This document shows positions 1 through 7,244 of a stretch of DNA of 64,000 nt, in pieces. A program made the translations under genes and the position numbers. Location of the stretch: contig NZ_CP139781.1 of assembly GCF_019679435.2 (NCBI RefSeq), positions 2,356,001 through 2,420,000 on the forward strand, read 5' to 3'. Source of the stretch: Actomonas aquatica (GTDB lineage Bacteria; Verrucomicrobiota; Verrucomicrobiia; Opitutales; Opitutaceae). The notes below the pieces were generated by a model. The model was not told the origin of the DNA. It saw only the letters and a program-made list of their open reading frames with translations, and made no database searches. Positions within the stretch are counted from its first letter, which is position 1, and each line of letters starts with the position of its first letter.

Positions 1-1
1 T

Positions 2-1195
2 TCCGCCGCCATCGGCGCCGAGGAAGAAAAACTCGCTCTCGACGTGCTTCGCCGCGGCGAACTCTTCCGCTACTACGGCGACGACCCCGCTCACGCTCCC
101 CCCATGGTCTCCAGTCTGGAGCAGGAGTTTCGCGAATGGATCGGCGTGAACTTCGCCCTCGCCACCTCCAGCGGCACCGCCGCGCTGGAAGTCGCCCTCG
201 CCTCTCTCGCTATCGGTCCCGACGACGAGGTGATCGTGCCCGCTTGGAGTTGGTTGTCCTGCGTGACCGCCATCGTGCGTATGGGTGCCCGTCCCGTGCT
301 CGCCGAGATCGATGCCAGCCTCAATCTCGACCCGGCCGAAATCGATCGTCTCGTCACCCCGCACACCCGCGCCGTGCTCGTCGTCCATTACCAAGGCGCC
401 GCCGCCGACATGGCCGCGATCAACGACCGCGCCGAAGCCCACGGTTTGCGCGTCATCGAGGACTGCGCCGAAGCGCCCGGCGCCAGCTTCCGCGAGCGCT
501 GCGTCGGCTGCTGGAGCGACGTCGCCATCTACAGCTTTCAACACAACAAACCCATGACCGCCGGCGAGGGGGGTATGTTTGTCACCAACGATAGTCGCAC
601 CTACGAGCGCGCCGTGCGCATGCACGATCTCGGGCAATTCCGCCCGCATCACGAACAGTTTGCCGCCGCCCTCGAACCGGCTTTTTCCGGCGCTCAATAC
701 CGCATGTCGGAACTCACCGCCGCCGTCGCCCTCGCCCAACGCCGCAAGGTCGACGCCATCATGGCCCATTGCCGCGAGCTGCATGATCACATCATCGCCA
801 CCGTCGGCGAGCCCGCCGATCTGACCTGGCGTCCGCTGCCCGATCCCGACGGCACCTTCGGCTTCGAACTCTATTTCTATTTGCCCACCGCCGACCGCGC
901 CGCCGCCGTGCGCGCGTCGCTCGCCGCCCAAGGTGTGCCCTGCCAACAACGCACCGGCACCTACCCGCAATACCATCGACCGCACCTGCTCACCGGCCGC
1001 GCCCACCATCCCGGCCTTTCCCCCTTCCGCGACCTGCGTCCCTGGCCGGCCCCCGGTTATCGCGCCAAGGACTTCCCGCGCACCGAGGACCTCACGCGCC
1101 GCTTCGTCGCCGTGCCGATCGGCTGGCGCTATCAGCCCGAAGACGCCGACCACATCGCGGCCGCCATCCTCACCGCCTTGGCCGAAACCGCCTAG
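2..1195 (+). CDS. DegT/DnrJ/EryC1/StrS-family PLP aminotransferase (5' end cut by window)
   Basis: Fold-type I PLP aminotransferase of the sugar/cyclitol family, which transfers an amino group to a keto-sugar or keto-cyclitol. The frame is open from base 2 and reads IGAEEEKLALDVLRRGELFR, the usual N-terminal part of this family, so the gene starts upstream and the GTG at 44 is not the true start. Family motifs follow: TSSGTAALEVAL (cofactor phosphate loop), EDCAEAPGA (Asp to the PLP pyridine nitrogen) and SFQHNKPMTAGEGG with the Schiff-base lysine. It converges on the dehydrogenase gene 66 bp downstream. A second paralogue lies at 2296-3531. The substrate cannot be read from sequence. Confidence 0.88.
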   Translation, partial: SAAIGAEEEKLALDVLRRGELFRYYGDDPAHAPPMVSSLEQEFREWIGVNFALATSSGTAALEVALASLAIGPDDEVIVPAWSWLSCVTAIVRMGARPVLAEIDASLNLDPAEIDRLVTPHTRAVLVVHYQGAAADMAAINDRAEAHGLRVIEDCAEAPGASFRERCVGCWSDVAIYSFQHNKPMTAGEGGMFVTNDSRTYERAVRMHDLGQFRPHHEQFAAALEPAFSGAQYRMSELTAAVALAQRRKVDAIMAHCRELHDHIIATVGEPADLTWRPLPDPDGTFGFELYFYLPTADRAAAVRASLAAQGVPCQQRTGTYPQYHRPHLLTGRAHHPGLSPFRDLRPWPAPGYRAKDFPRTEDLTRRFVAVPIGWRYQPEDADHIAAAILTALAETA

Positions 1196-1261
1196 GTAGC
1201 TGCGCTTGAGCCAAAGGCGAAAGCGTGGCCCGCATGCACTTCCGCGACCGCGGCCGCGCCC

Positions 1262-2266
1262 TCACGTCGAGATGTCGTAGATCTCCGGCGTGACCACCGC
1301 TTGCAAGGGCTCGCCCGCGGCGAAGGCCCGCAGGTTGGCCAACGCGAACGCCGCCGAGTCCTTCCGGCGGTCGTGCGTCGGCCCGGCCATGTGCGGGGTG
1401 AGAAACACGTTGGACAATCCACGCAGCGGCGAATCCGCCGGCAGCGGTTCATCGCGATACACGTCCAGCCCCACGTGAATCCGCCCCTCCGCCGCCACCC
1501 GCGCCAACGCCGCTTCATCCACCACGTGACCGCGGCCGACATTTACGAAGACGCCCCCCGGACGCAGCAGGCGCAGTTGCGCTTCACCGATCGAATCCCG
1601 CGTCTGGTCCATCAATGGCGCCAACCCCACCACCACATCATTTTCCGCAAACAAGGCATCGAGCGAGTCCACCGTCCTCACGCCGTGCTCAGCAAACAGC
1701 GCCGGATCCATCCATGGCGCAAAACTGCTAACCGCACAGCCGTAGGGCGCAATGAGCTCCACAAACGCGCGCGCGATGAAACCGAAGCCGTGCACGCCCA
1801 CGCGTTGACCAAACAATGACGCGGTTTCGGCCCGTTCCGCGCCCCAGCCTCGTTCGTCGTGCATCGTGACATTCCACAACCGCGCGCGCCGCAACGCCGC
1901 CATGACCAGGAACTGCGCGTGCTCCGCCACCGTGCGGCTGATCGAGTTCCCCCAATTGGTCACCGGCAGCCCTGCCTCCAAATGCGCCCGACCTACGATG
2001 CCTTTCAACGACCCGCCCAGGTAACAGACATACTTCACGCTGGCCGGCATCGGCAGCGGCAAACGCGGCGTGCCCCATCCTCCCACCACCACCGTCGGCT
2101 GCAGCTCAACCATGCGGTCGCGAAACGCTTCCGCGTCCGGTCCCGGGTGCTCCCAGACCACGAGTTTTTCGGTCAACTCGCCGATGGCGGCTTCGATCTC
2201 CGCCGGCAGATAAAAGGGACGTTGATCCGGTTGGATATGGAGCAGGATGCAGGGGATCTTGGACAC
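1262..2266 (-). CDS. D-isomer-specific 2-hydroxyacid dehydrogenase
   Basis: NAD(P)-dependent 2-hydroxyacid/2-ketoacid oxidoreductase, 334 aa, of the phosphoglycerate dehydrogenase/glyoxylate reductase type. The Rossmann fingerprint is VGVHGFGFIARAFVE. The catalytic residues are visible in order: Arg in VNVGRGHVVDE, Glu in DVYRDEPLP and His in LTPHMAG. Translation starts at GTG (MSKIPCILLH). It is the last gene of a minus-strand operon, 29 bp after the aminotransferase at 2296-3531. In this setting it probably oxidises or reduces a sugar-derived acid; the substrate is unknown. Confidence 0.87.
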   Translation of the reverse strand: MSKIPCILLHIQPDQRPFYLPAEIEAAIGELTEKLVVWEHPGPDAEAFRDRMVELQPTVVVGGWGTPRLPLPMPASVKYVCYLGGSLKGIVGRAHLEAGLPVTNWGNSISRTVAEHAQFLVMAALRRARLWNVTMHDERGWGAERAETASLFGQRVGVHGFGFIARAFVELIAPYGCAVSSFAPWMDPALFAEHGVRTVDSLDALFAENDVVVGLAPLMDQTRDSIGEAQLRLLRPGGVFVNVGRGHVVDEAALARVAAEGRIHVGLDVYRDEPLPADSPLRGLSNVFLTPHMAGPTHDRRKDSAAFALANLRAFAAGEPLQAVVTPEIYDIST

Positions 2267-2295
2267 GATGATTAGTTCGAAGAACGCGATGAGGT

Positions 2296-3531
2296 TCAGG
2301 CGGCGTAATACCGCAGCAGTTTGGTGAAGGCCGCGATGACCTCCTCGAGATAGCGGTCACTCATTTCTTCGTGCAGCAGCACCGTGAGGTTCCGCGCCAG
2401 CAGGCGTTCGGCCTGGGGGAAATGTTGCTTCCGGTAATCCATCGACGTGAGGCCCGCTTCGCGCAACGGCCAACGCCCCGCGAAGAAATCATGGTTCTGA
2501 AACACGTCGTATCCAGGGACCGGAGACGGAATGTAAGCCCCCTGTCCCTGCACGCCCTCGGCCTGCAGAGCCCGCGCAAACTCATCCCGCGATATCCGCA
2601 CCGCGCCGGGCACCACCTGCGGCAGCAGAAACCAAAAACTGCTCTCGCCGCCGGGCGTCTCCGCCGGCACCTCCAACCCCGGCAAGGCCGCGAGCGCCGC
2701 CGCCAAGCGTCGCCCCATCTCCTGCCGCCGCGCCACGATGACATCATGCCGCGTGAGCTGACCCGCCGCCACCGCCGACTGTGGTTCACTGATCCGATAG
2801 TTGGGCGACAAGGTCGGCGGATTTCGGCCGCCCGCCACTCGATCATAGTGTTTGTCTCCCCACTTGCTCAGTCCCCGACCGAGGTCCTCCCGATTGGTGC
2901 CCACAATGCCGCCGTCGCCACAGCTCAGGTGCTTAAATTCGTTGAAGGAATAGCAAGCCAGGTCCCCCTGCAGACCAACTTTCTCGCCCTGCCAGGTGGC
3001 TCCCCACGCCTGCGCGCAGTCCTCGATGACGGCCAGTCCGTGTTCCCCGGCGAGGGCCATCACCGCCGCCATGTCACAGGGATTGCCCGCCAGATGCACG
3101 GGCATGATGGCCTTGGTCTGCGGCGTGATGCGTCCCGCCGCATCGCTCACGTCGAGATTGCCGGTGAGCGGATCCACATCGGCAAACACCGGCACCAACT
3201 GCTGATAAAGGATCCCAATCACCGAACCCATGTCGGTAATCGCAGGCACGATGACTTCGCTGCCCGGGGGCAGTTGCAAAGCCGCGACCGCGATGTGCAA
3301 CGAAGCCGATCCCGACGAACACGGCATGCAATGCTCGAGCGGATACAGCTCCCGGAAGCGCCGCAGCAACTCGTTGGTTTGGGGCGCGTCCCAATAAAAG
3401 AGCGACTCCTGCTCCACCATCGCCGTGAGCCGTTCCAACTCCGGCGCCCCCCAACGGCGCCGCCGCGTGCAGGCGTGTTGCACGATCGCTTCGCCGCCCT
3501 CTGCGGCCGGGGTGTTTTCCGCTGCACTCAT
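2296..3531 (-). CDS. DegT/DnrJ/EryC1/StrS-family PLP aminotransferase
   Basis: Second sugar/cyclitol-type aminotransferase of the locus, 411 aa. Motifs: PCSSGSASLHIAVAAL (phosphate loop), VIEDCAQAWGA (PLP-binding Asp) and CYSFNEFKHLSCGDGGI, where the Lys after EF is the Schiff-base residue. The ATG at 3531 overlaps the stop of the upstream amidohydrolase gene by 4 bp (ATGA), so translational coupling is likely. It is clearly divergent from the paralogue at 2-1195, with a different length and N-terminus, so the two probably act on different substrates or form a heteromer. Confidence 0.88.
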   Translation of the reverse strand: MSAAENTPAAEGGEAIVQHACTRRRRWGAPELERLTAMVEQESLFYWDAPQTNELLRRFRELYPLEHCMPCSSGSASLHIAVAALQLPPGSEVIVPAITDMGSVIGILYQQLVPVFADVDPLTGNLDVSDAAGRITPQTKAIMPVHLAGNPCDMAAVMALAGEHGLAVIEDCAQAWGATWQGEKVGLQGDLACYSFNEFKHLSCGDGGIVGTNREDLGRGLSKWGDKHYDRVAGGRNPPTLSPNYRISEPQSAVAAGQLTRHDVIVARRQEMGRRLAAALAALPGLEVPAETPGGESSFWFLLPQVVPGAVRISRDEFARALQAEGVQGQGAYIPSPVPGYDVFQNHDFFAGRWPLREAGLTSMDYRKQHFPQAERLLARNLTVLLHEEMSDRYLEEVIAAFTKLLRYYAA

Positions 3532-4286
3532 AGCTTTAGAAACGTCGTCGCGTTGCCTGCCGCCACCGCTTCACGGACCCGCGCGCTCTGCGGTGAAGCC
3601 TCGACTTTTTGCACCTGCGCGGTGGTGATGTGCAGCGGCGTGAGTGAACCGAACACGATGCGTCGGGCCCCGACCGCTCGCTTCATCACCCCGAGGGTAT
3701 CCTCCCACTCGGCGTAACTCAGATCGGTCAGAAAACCCTTCGTCTGCTCCGCCAGCTTTTCCACCTCCCAGCGCGTGAGCCCGTGCACCAACGGCGTGCA
3801 GTCCGGCACCGCCGCCAGCCAACGCACGATATCCGCGACCTTCACAGGCTTCACCTTCAGCGCCGGATGTTCGTGCCGCTCATCCCACAGGCGCGCCGTC
3901 AAGACCACGCGCTTGCCCGCCGCCGTGATCTGCTGGGCCGCCTCCCGCGCCGCCGCACTGCGCAGGGTCCAGCCACCATACCCCGGTGCGAGACGGACGG
4001 CCTTCAACTCCGGCCAGCTGAGCAACTCCGCCAGATCCTGTTCCCAGCCGGGGCCAAACAGGTTAAGCACCGGCAGGGGCGTCATCCCCCGCGCCCGGCC
4101 GATCGCCTCGCGCAGCGTCCGGTTCGCCGGCATGGGGTCGGTCGGCCACAGCGCCGCGAAACTTGAAACCAAGCCCCCGCCGATCCCGTGCTTACGCCAG
4201 TGTCGGCGCAATGCCGCCGGGTCCCGCACCGGCAGATTCAGGAAGGGCCACTCGCCCACCCAGGCATTCGTATCATAAAAGGTCAT
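3528..4286 (-). CDS. Degenerate amidohydrolase-like TIM-barrel protein
   Basis: A 252-aa protein resembling the PF04909 amidohydrolase fold (family of fuconolactonases and decarboxylases). The metal-binding HxH of strand 1 is replaced: the N-terminus reads YDTNAWVGEWPF where active members have DxHxH. The usual C-terminal GSD reads VFGSLTPLH. It is coupled by ATGA overlaps to the canonical amidohydrolase upstream (4283) and to the aminotransferase downstream (3531). It may be a non-catalytic subunit or have a changed active site. The fold assignment is moderate; the missing ligands are read directly. Confidence 0.6.
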   Translation of the reverse strand: MTFYDTNAWVGEWPFLNLPVRDPAALRRHWRKHGIGGGLVSSFAALWPTDPMPANRTLREAIGRARGMTPLPVLNLFGPGWEQDLAELLSWPELKAVRLAPGYGGWTLRSAAAREAAQQITAAGKRVVLTARLWDERHEHPALKVKPVKVADIVRWLAAVPDCTPLVHGLTRWEVEKLAEQTKGFLTDLSYAEWEDTLGVMKRAVGARRIVFGSLTPLHITTAQVQKVEASPQSARVREAVAAGNATTFLKL

Positions 4287-5059
4287 ACGGCAGGCGGCAG
4301 GAGGTTGACGGCGTTGTCGTGCAGGATGCGGCGCTTGGCCGCCGCAGAGATCGATGCGCCGGTGATGCGACCCATCGCCGTCGGCAGATCGCGAATCGGT
4401 AGGTCCGACCCGTAGAGCACACGGTGCGCGCCCAGTTCATCCACGGCGCACTCCACCAGACCGGCTTCCGGCGCCGCGCCCGAGGTGTCGATGTAAAGGT
4501 TCTCCAGGCCCCGCGCCGCCCGAATGCCCCGCACCCCACAACCGGTCAGATGCGCCATCACCACCTTCACCTCCGGCCAACGTCGCGCCAACTCACAGGT
4601 GTCTTCCGGATCGGAATGAAACGCCCGTTCGCGGATATTGGTCTGACTCCATGAATGCTGCAGCACCGGCACCTCGTAACGCGCCGCCGCTTCCATCACC
4701 GGCTTCATCGCCGCATCGCGCGCATTGCACGAGATCTCCAGCTTCAGGCCGTGGAACCCGCCCACGGTTTCAAAACAGCGCTCCACTTCGCGCCAAACCT
4801 CCGCCTCCCCCAGCAGCGGATTCAGCCCGCAGAAGCCGACATAGAACCGTTTCGACCGCCGCACTACCTTGGCCACGTCGTCGTTCAGAATGCGCGTCTG
4901 CTCCGCGTCGGGCAGCCGCCCGTAGCGCAGCACGTCCCCCAGCGCCACCATGCGGGTGATGCCGAGACTCCGTGCCCGCCGGAGTTGGCGCCGGGTTTCC
5001 GCGGGTTCCGCACCTTCTTCAAAGAAGATCGGATGGGTATGGAAGTCGATGATGCTCAA
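4283..5059 (-). CDS. Amidohydrolase family protein (PF04909-like, possible lactonase)
   Basis: TIM-barrel metal hydrolase. Canonical motifs: IIDFHTHPIF (metal HxH), GLKLEISC, LQHSWS and MAHLTGCG (metal/catalytic His) and VLYGSDLPIRD (metal Asp). The family includes sugar lactonases and decarboxylases. The frame is open up to a TTG at 5131, but residues from there do not look like the family, and a perfect palindrome at 5085-5098 would lie inside the gene. I therefore prefer the TTG at 5059 (SIIDFHTH); the start is uncertain. It is the first gene of a four-gene minus-strand operon and overlaps the next gene by 4 bp. Confidence 0.75.
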   Translation of the reverse strand: MSIIDFHTHPIFFEEGAEPAETRRQLRRARSLGITRMVALGDVLRYGRLPDAEQTRILNDDVAKVVRRSKRFYVGFCGLNPLLGEAEVWREVERCFETVGGFHGLKLEISCNARDAAMKPVMEAAARYEVPVLQHSWSQTNIRERAFHSDPEDTCELARRWPEVKVVMAHLTGCGVRGIRAARGLENLYIDTSGAAPEAGLVECAVDELGAHRVLYGSDLPIRDLPTAMGRITGASISAAAKRRILHDNAVNLLPPAV

Positions 5060-5084
5060 GGGTTCGATCCGGGGCCGAGGGGGT

Positions 5085-5098
5085 AATGAAATTTCATT
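5085..5098. promoter_or_regulatory. Perfect 14-bp palindrome in divergent promoter, candidate operator
   Basis: AATGAAATTTCATT is a perfect palindrome in a small A+T-rich patch between the divergent amidohydrolase and epimerase genes. Its symmetry, length and position fit an operator for a dimeric regulator controlling both arms of the sugar locus. No regulator gene is encoded nearby, so it would act in trans. Confidence 0.45.
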
Positions 5099-5158
5099 CG
5101 TAAGCGACTGCTCTTTAATGACTTGCCGCAACCTTTTGGGCCTGCCGTCTTGGAGTCA

Positions 5159-6190
5159 ATGCCCCACGGTTTCCCCGCTAAAAATGACGAAATCGACCCC
5201 TGGTTGGCGCAGCCCGATGCTGCCACCATTGAGGCCGTGAAATTTCAAACCGGCGACTACCTTATTTTGGGGGTGGGCGGCAAAATGGGCACCACCGTCG
5301 CCCTCATGCTGCGCCAGGCTTTGGACGCCTGCGGTCGCTCCGCCCGGGTCATCGGCGTGTCGCGATTCAGTCGGCCGGACGCCCGCACCTATCTCGAATC
5401 CCATGGGATCGAAACGCTCGCCTGCGACCTCGCCGATCCCGCCGCCGTCGCCGAGCTGCCCCCCGTGGCCAACGTCTTCTTCCTCGCCGGCCAGAAGTTT
5501 GGCACCACCGACGCCCCGGAAGCGACCTGGCTGCAGAACACGATCGTGCCGTCGCTGGTCGCGCGCCATTTCACCACGTCGCGTATCGTCGCCTTCTCCA
5601 CCGGCTGTGTGTATCCCTTCGCCCCGGTGGATGAGCCCGGCTGCAACGAGTCCGTGCCGCTGTCATGCCAGGGTGAATACGCCAGCTCCTGCGTCGGCCG
5701 CGAACGCGTGTTCACCCACTTTTCGAAAGCGCACAACACGCCCGTCCTGCTCTTCCGCCTCAACTACTCCTGCGAACTGCGCTACGGGGTGCTGGTCGAC
5801 ATCGGTCGCCAGGTGCTCGCAGGTCAGCCCATCGATATCTCCACCGGATGGGTCAATCTGATCTGGCAAACCGACGCCGTCGCCATCGCCATCCGTTCAC
5901 TCGACCTCGCCGCCAGTCCACCGCATCCGCTCAACGTAACCGGTGCCGAGAAGATCGGCGTGCGCGATATCGCCTTTGCCTTCGGCTACCGCTTCGGACT
6001 CACGCCCACCTTCACCGGCGAACCCGGCGACACCGCCTGGCTCGCCGATGCCAGCGCCGCGATCGCGCGGTTTGGCCCGCCTCCCACTCCGCTATCCCAA
6101 ATGATCGACTGGGTGGCCGCCCACCTGCAACGCGGCGGCCCCCTGCTCGGCAAACCCACCCACTTCGAAACCCGTGACGGCAAATTCTGA
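5159..6190 (+). CDS. NAD-dependent epimerase/dehydratase-like Rossmann protein
   Basis: Extended short-chain dehydrogenase-like protein, about 343 aa from the ATG at 5159. A TTG at 5123 is also in frame but lies in the promoter region. The nucleotide-binding loop is LGVGGKMGTT, and the active-site Ser region reads FSTGCVYPF. The usual YxxxK pair appears as GEYASSCVGRE: Tyr is followed four residues later by Cys, not Lys. It may therefore not be a classical epimerase. First gene of a plus-strand operon, overlapping the DapA-like gene by 17 bp. Confidence 0.72.
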   Translation: MPHGFPAKNDEIDPWLAQPDAATIEAVKFQTGDYLILGVGGKMGTTVALMLRQALDACGRSARVIGVSRFSRPDARTYLESHGIETLACDLADPAAVAELPPVANVFFLAGQKFGTTDAPEATWLQNTIVPSLVARHFTTSRIVAFSTGCVYPFAPVDEPGCNESVPLSCQGEYASSCVGRERVFTHFSKAHNTPVLLFRLNYSCELRYGVLVDIGRQVLAGQPIDISTGWVNLIWQTDAVAIAIRSLDLAASPPHPLNVTGAEKIGVRDIAFAFGYRFGLTPTFTGEPGDTAWLADASAAIARFGPPPTPLSQMIDWVAAHLQRGGPLLGKPTHFETRDGKF

Positions 6191-7244
6191 CCCCCTCGCG
6201 CCGTGGCGCGAACACCTGCTGGCCGGTCACGTCATCCCGGCCCACCCGCTCGCACTTGATGCCTCGCGCCAACTCTCCGAACGACACCAACGCGCGCTCA
6301 GCCGCTACTACGTCGACGCCGGTTGCGGCGGCATTGCCGTGGCGGTGCACTCCACCCAGTTCGAGATTCGCGACCCCGCCCACAATCTACTTGAGCCGGT
6401 GCTTACGCTCGCCAGCGAAACCATCGACGCCCAGCTCGCGGCCGCACCGCGGCCCTTCATCAAAATCGCCGGTGTCTGCGGCCGCACCGCCCAGGCCCGC
6501 CGGGAAGCCACCCTCGCGCGCAACCTCGGTTACCACGCCGCTCTCCTCAGTCTCGCGGCATGGGGCGACGCCCCCGAGGACGGCATCCTCGCCCACTGTC
6601 ACACCGTGGCGGAAGAGCTGCCGCTCATCGGTTTCTACCTGCAACCCGCTGTGGGCGGGCGGGTGTTCAGCCGCCACTTCTGGTCCCGCTTCGCCGAGAT
6701 TGAGAACGTGCTGGCGATCAAGATCGCGCCCTTCAACCGCTACCAGACCCTCGACGTGGTGCGGGCCGTCATCGAAACCGGCCGCCACGACATCGCCCTC
6801 TATACCGGCAACGACGACACCATCGTCACCGACCTGCTCACGCCCTTCACCTTCACCCACCACGGCGAAACCATCACCCGGCACATCTCCGGCGGATTGC
6901 TCGGCCACTGGGGCGTCTGGACCCACGCAGCAGTGCGTCTGCTTAACGAGCTCAAAGCCGCCCGCGCCGCCCCGTCACTCGACCCCGCCTGGCTCGCCCG
7001 CGCCGCCGCCGTGACCGACATGAATGCCGCCCTGTTCGACGCCGCCAATGGTTTTGCCGGCTGCATTCCCGGCATCCTCGAAGTCCTGCGTCGCCAAGGT
7101 CTCGTCCCCACCCACCACTGCCTCAACCCCAACGAGGTCCTCTCCCCCGACCAGGCAGCCGAACTCGACCGCGTGACCTCCGCCTACCCCGACCTCACCG
7201 ACGACACCTTCGTCGCCACCCACCTCGATTCATGGCTGCGGTAA
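6174..7244 (+). CDS. Dihydrodipicolinate synthase/KDG-aldolase-like (DapA superfamily) protein
   Basis: 356-aa class I aldolase/lyase-like TIM barrel. The Schiff-base lysine region is VLAIKIAPFNRYQT, and the tyrosine strand is LIGFYLQPAVGGR, both at the places expected for DapA/NanA/KDG aldolases. The N-terminal GGTTGE loop of DapA is not conserved (here GGIAVAVHSTQFE), so this is a divergent branch. The start is GTG at 6174, inside the end of the upstream gene (17-bp overlap). It ends 13 bp into the next gene, so the three genes are tightly coupled. Likely role: cleavage or dehydration of a 2-keto-sugar-acid intermediate. Confidence 0.75.
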   Translation: MTANSDPLAPWREHLLAGHVIPAHPLALDASRQLSERHQRALSRYYVDAGCGGIAVAVHSTQFEIRDPAHNLLEPVLTLASETIDAQLAAAPRPFIKIAGVCGRTAQARREATLARNLGYHAALLSLAAWGDAPEDGILAHCHTVAEELPLIGFYLQPAVGGRVFSRHFWSRFAEIENVLAIKIAPFNRYQTLDVVRAVIETGRHDIALYTGNDDTIVTDLLTPFTFTHHGETITRHISGGLLGHWGVWTHAAVRLLNELKAARAAPSLDPAWLARAAAVTDMNAALFDAANGFAGCIPGILEVLRRQGLVPTHHCLNPNEVLSPDQAAELDRVTSAYPDLTDDTFVATHLDSWLR

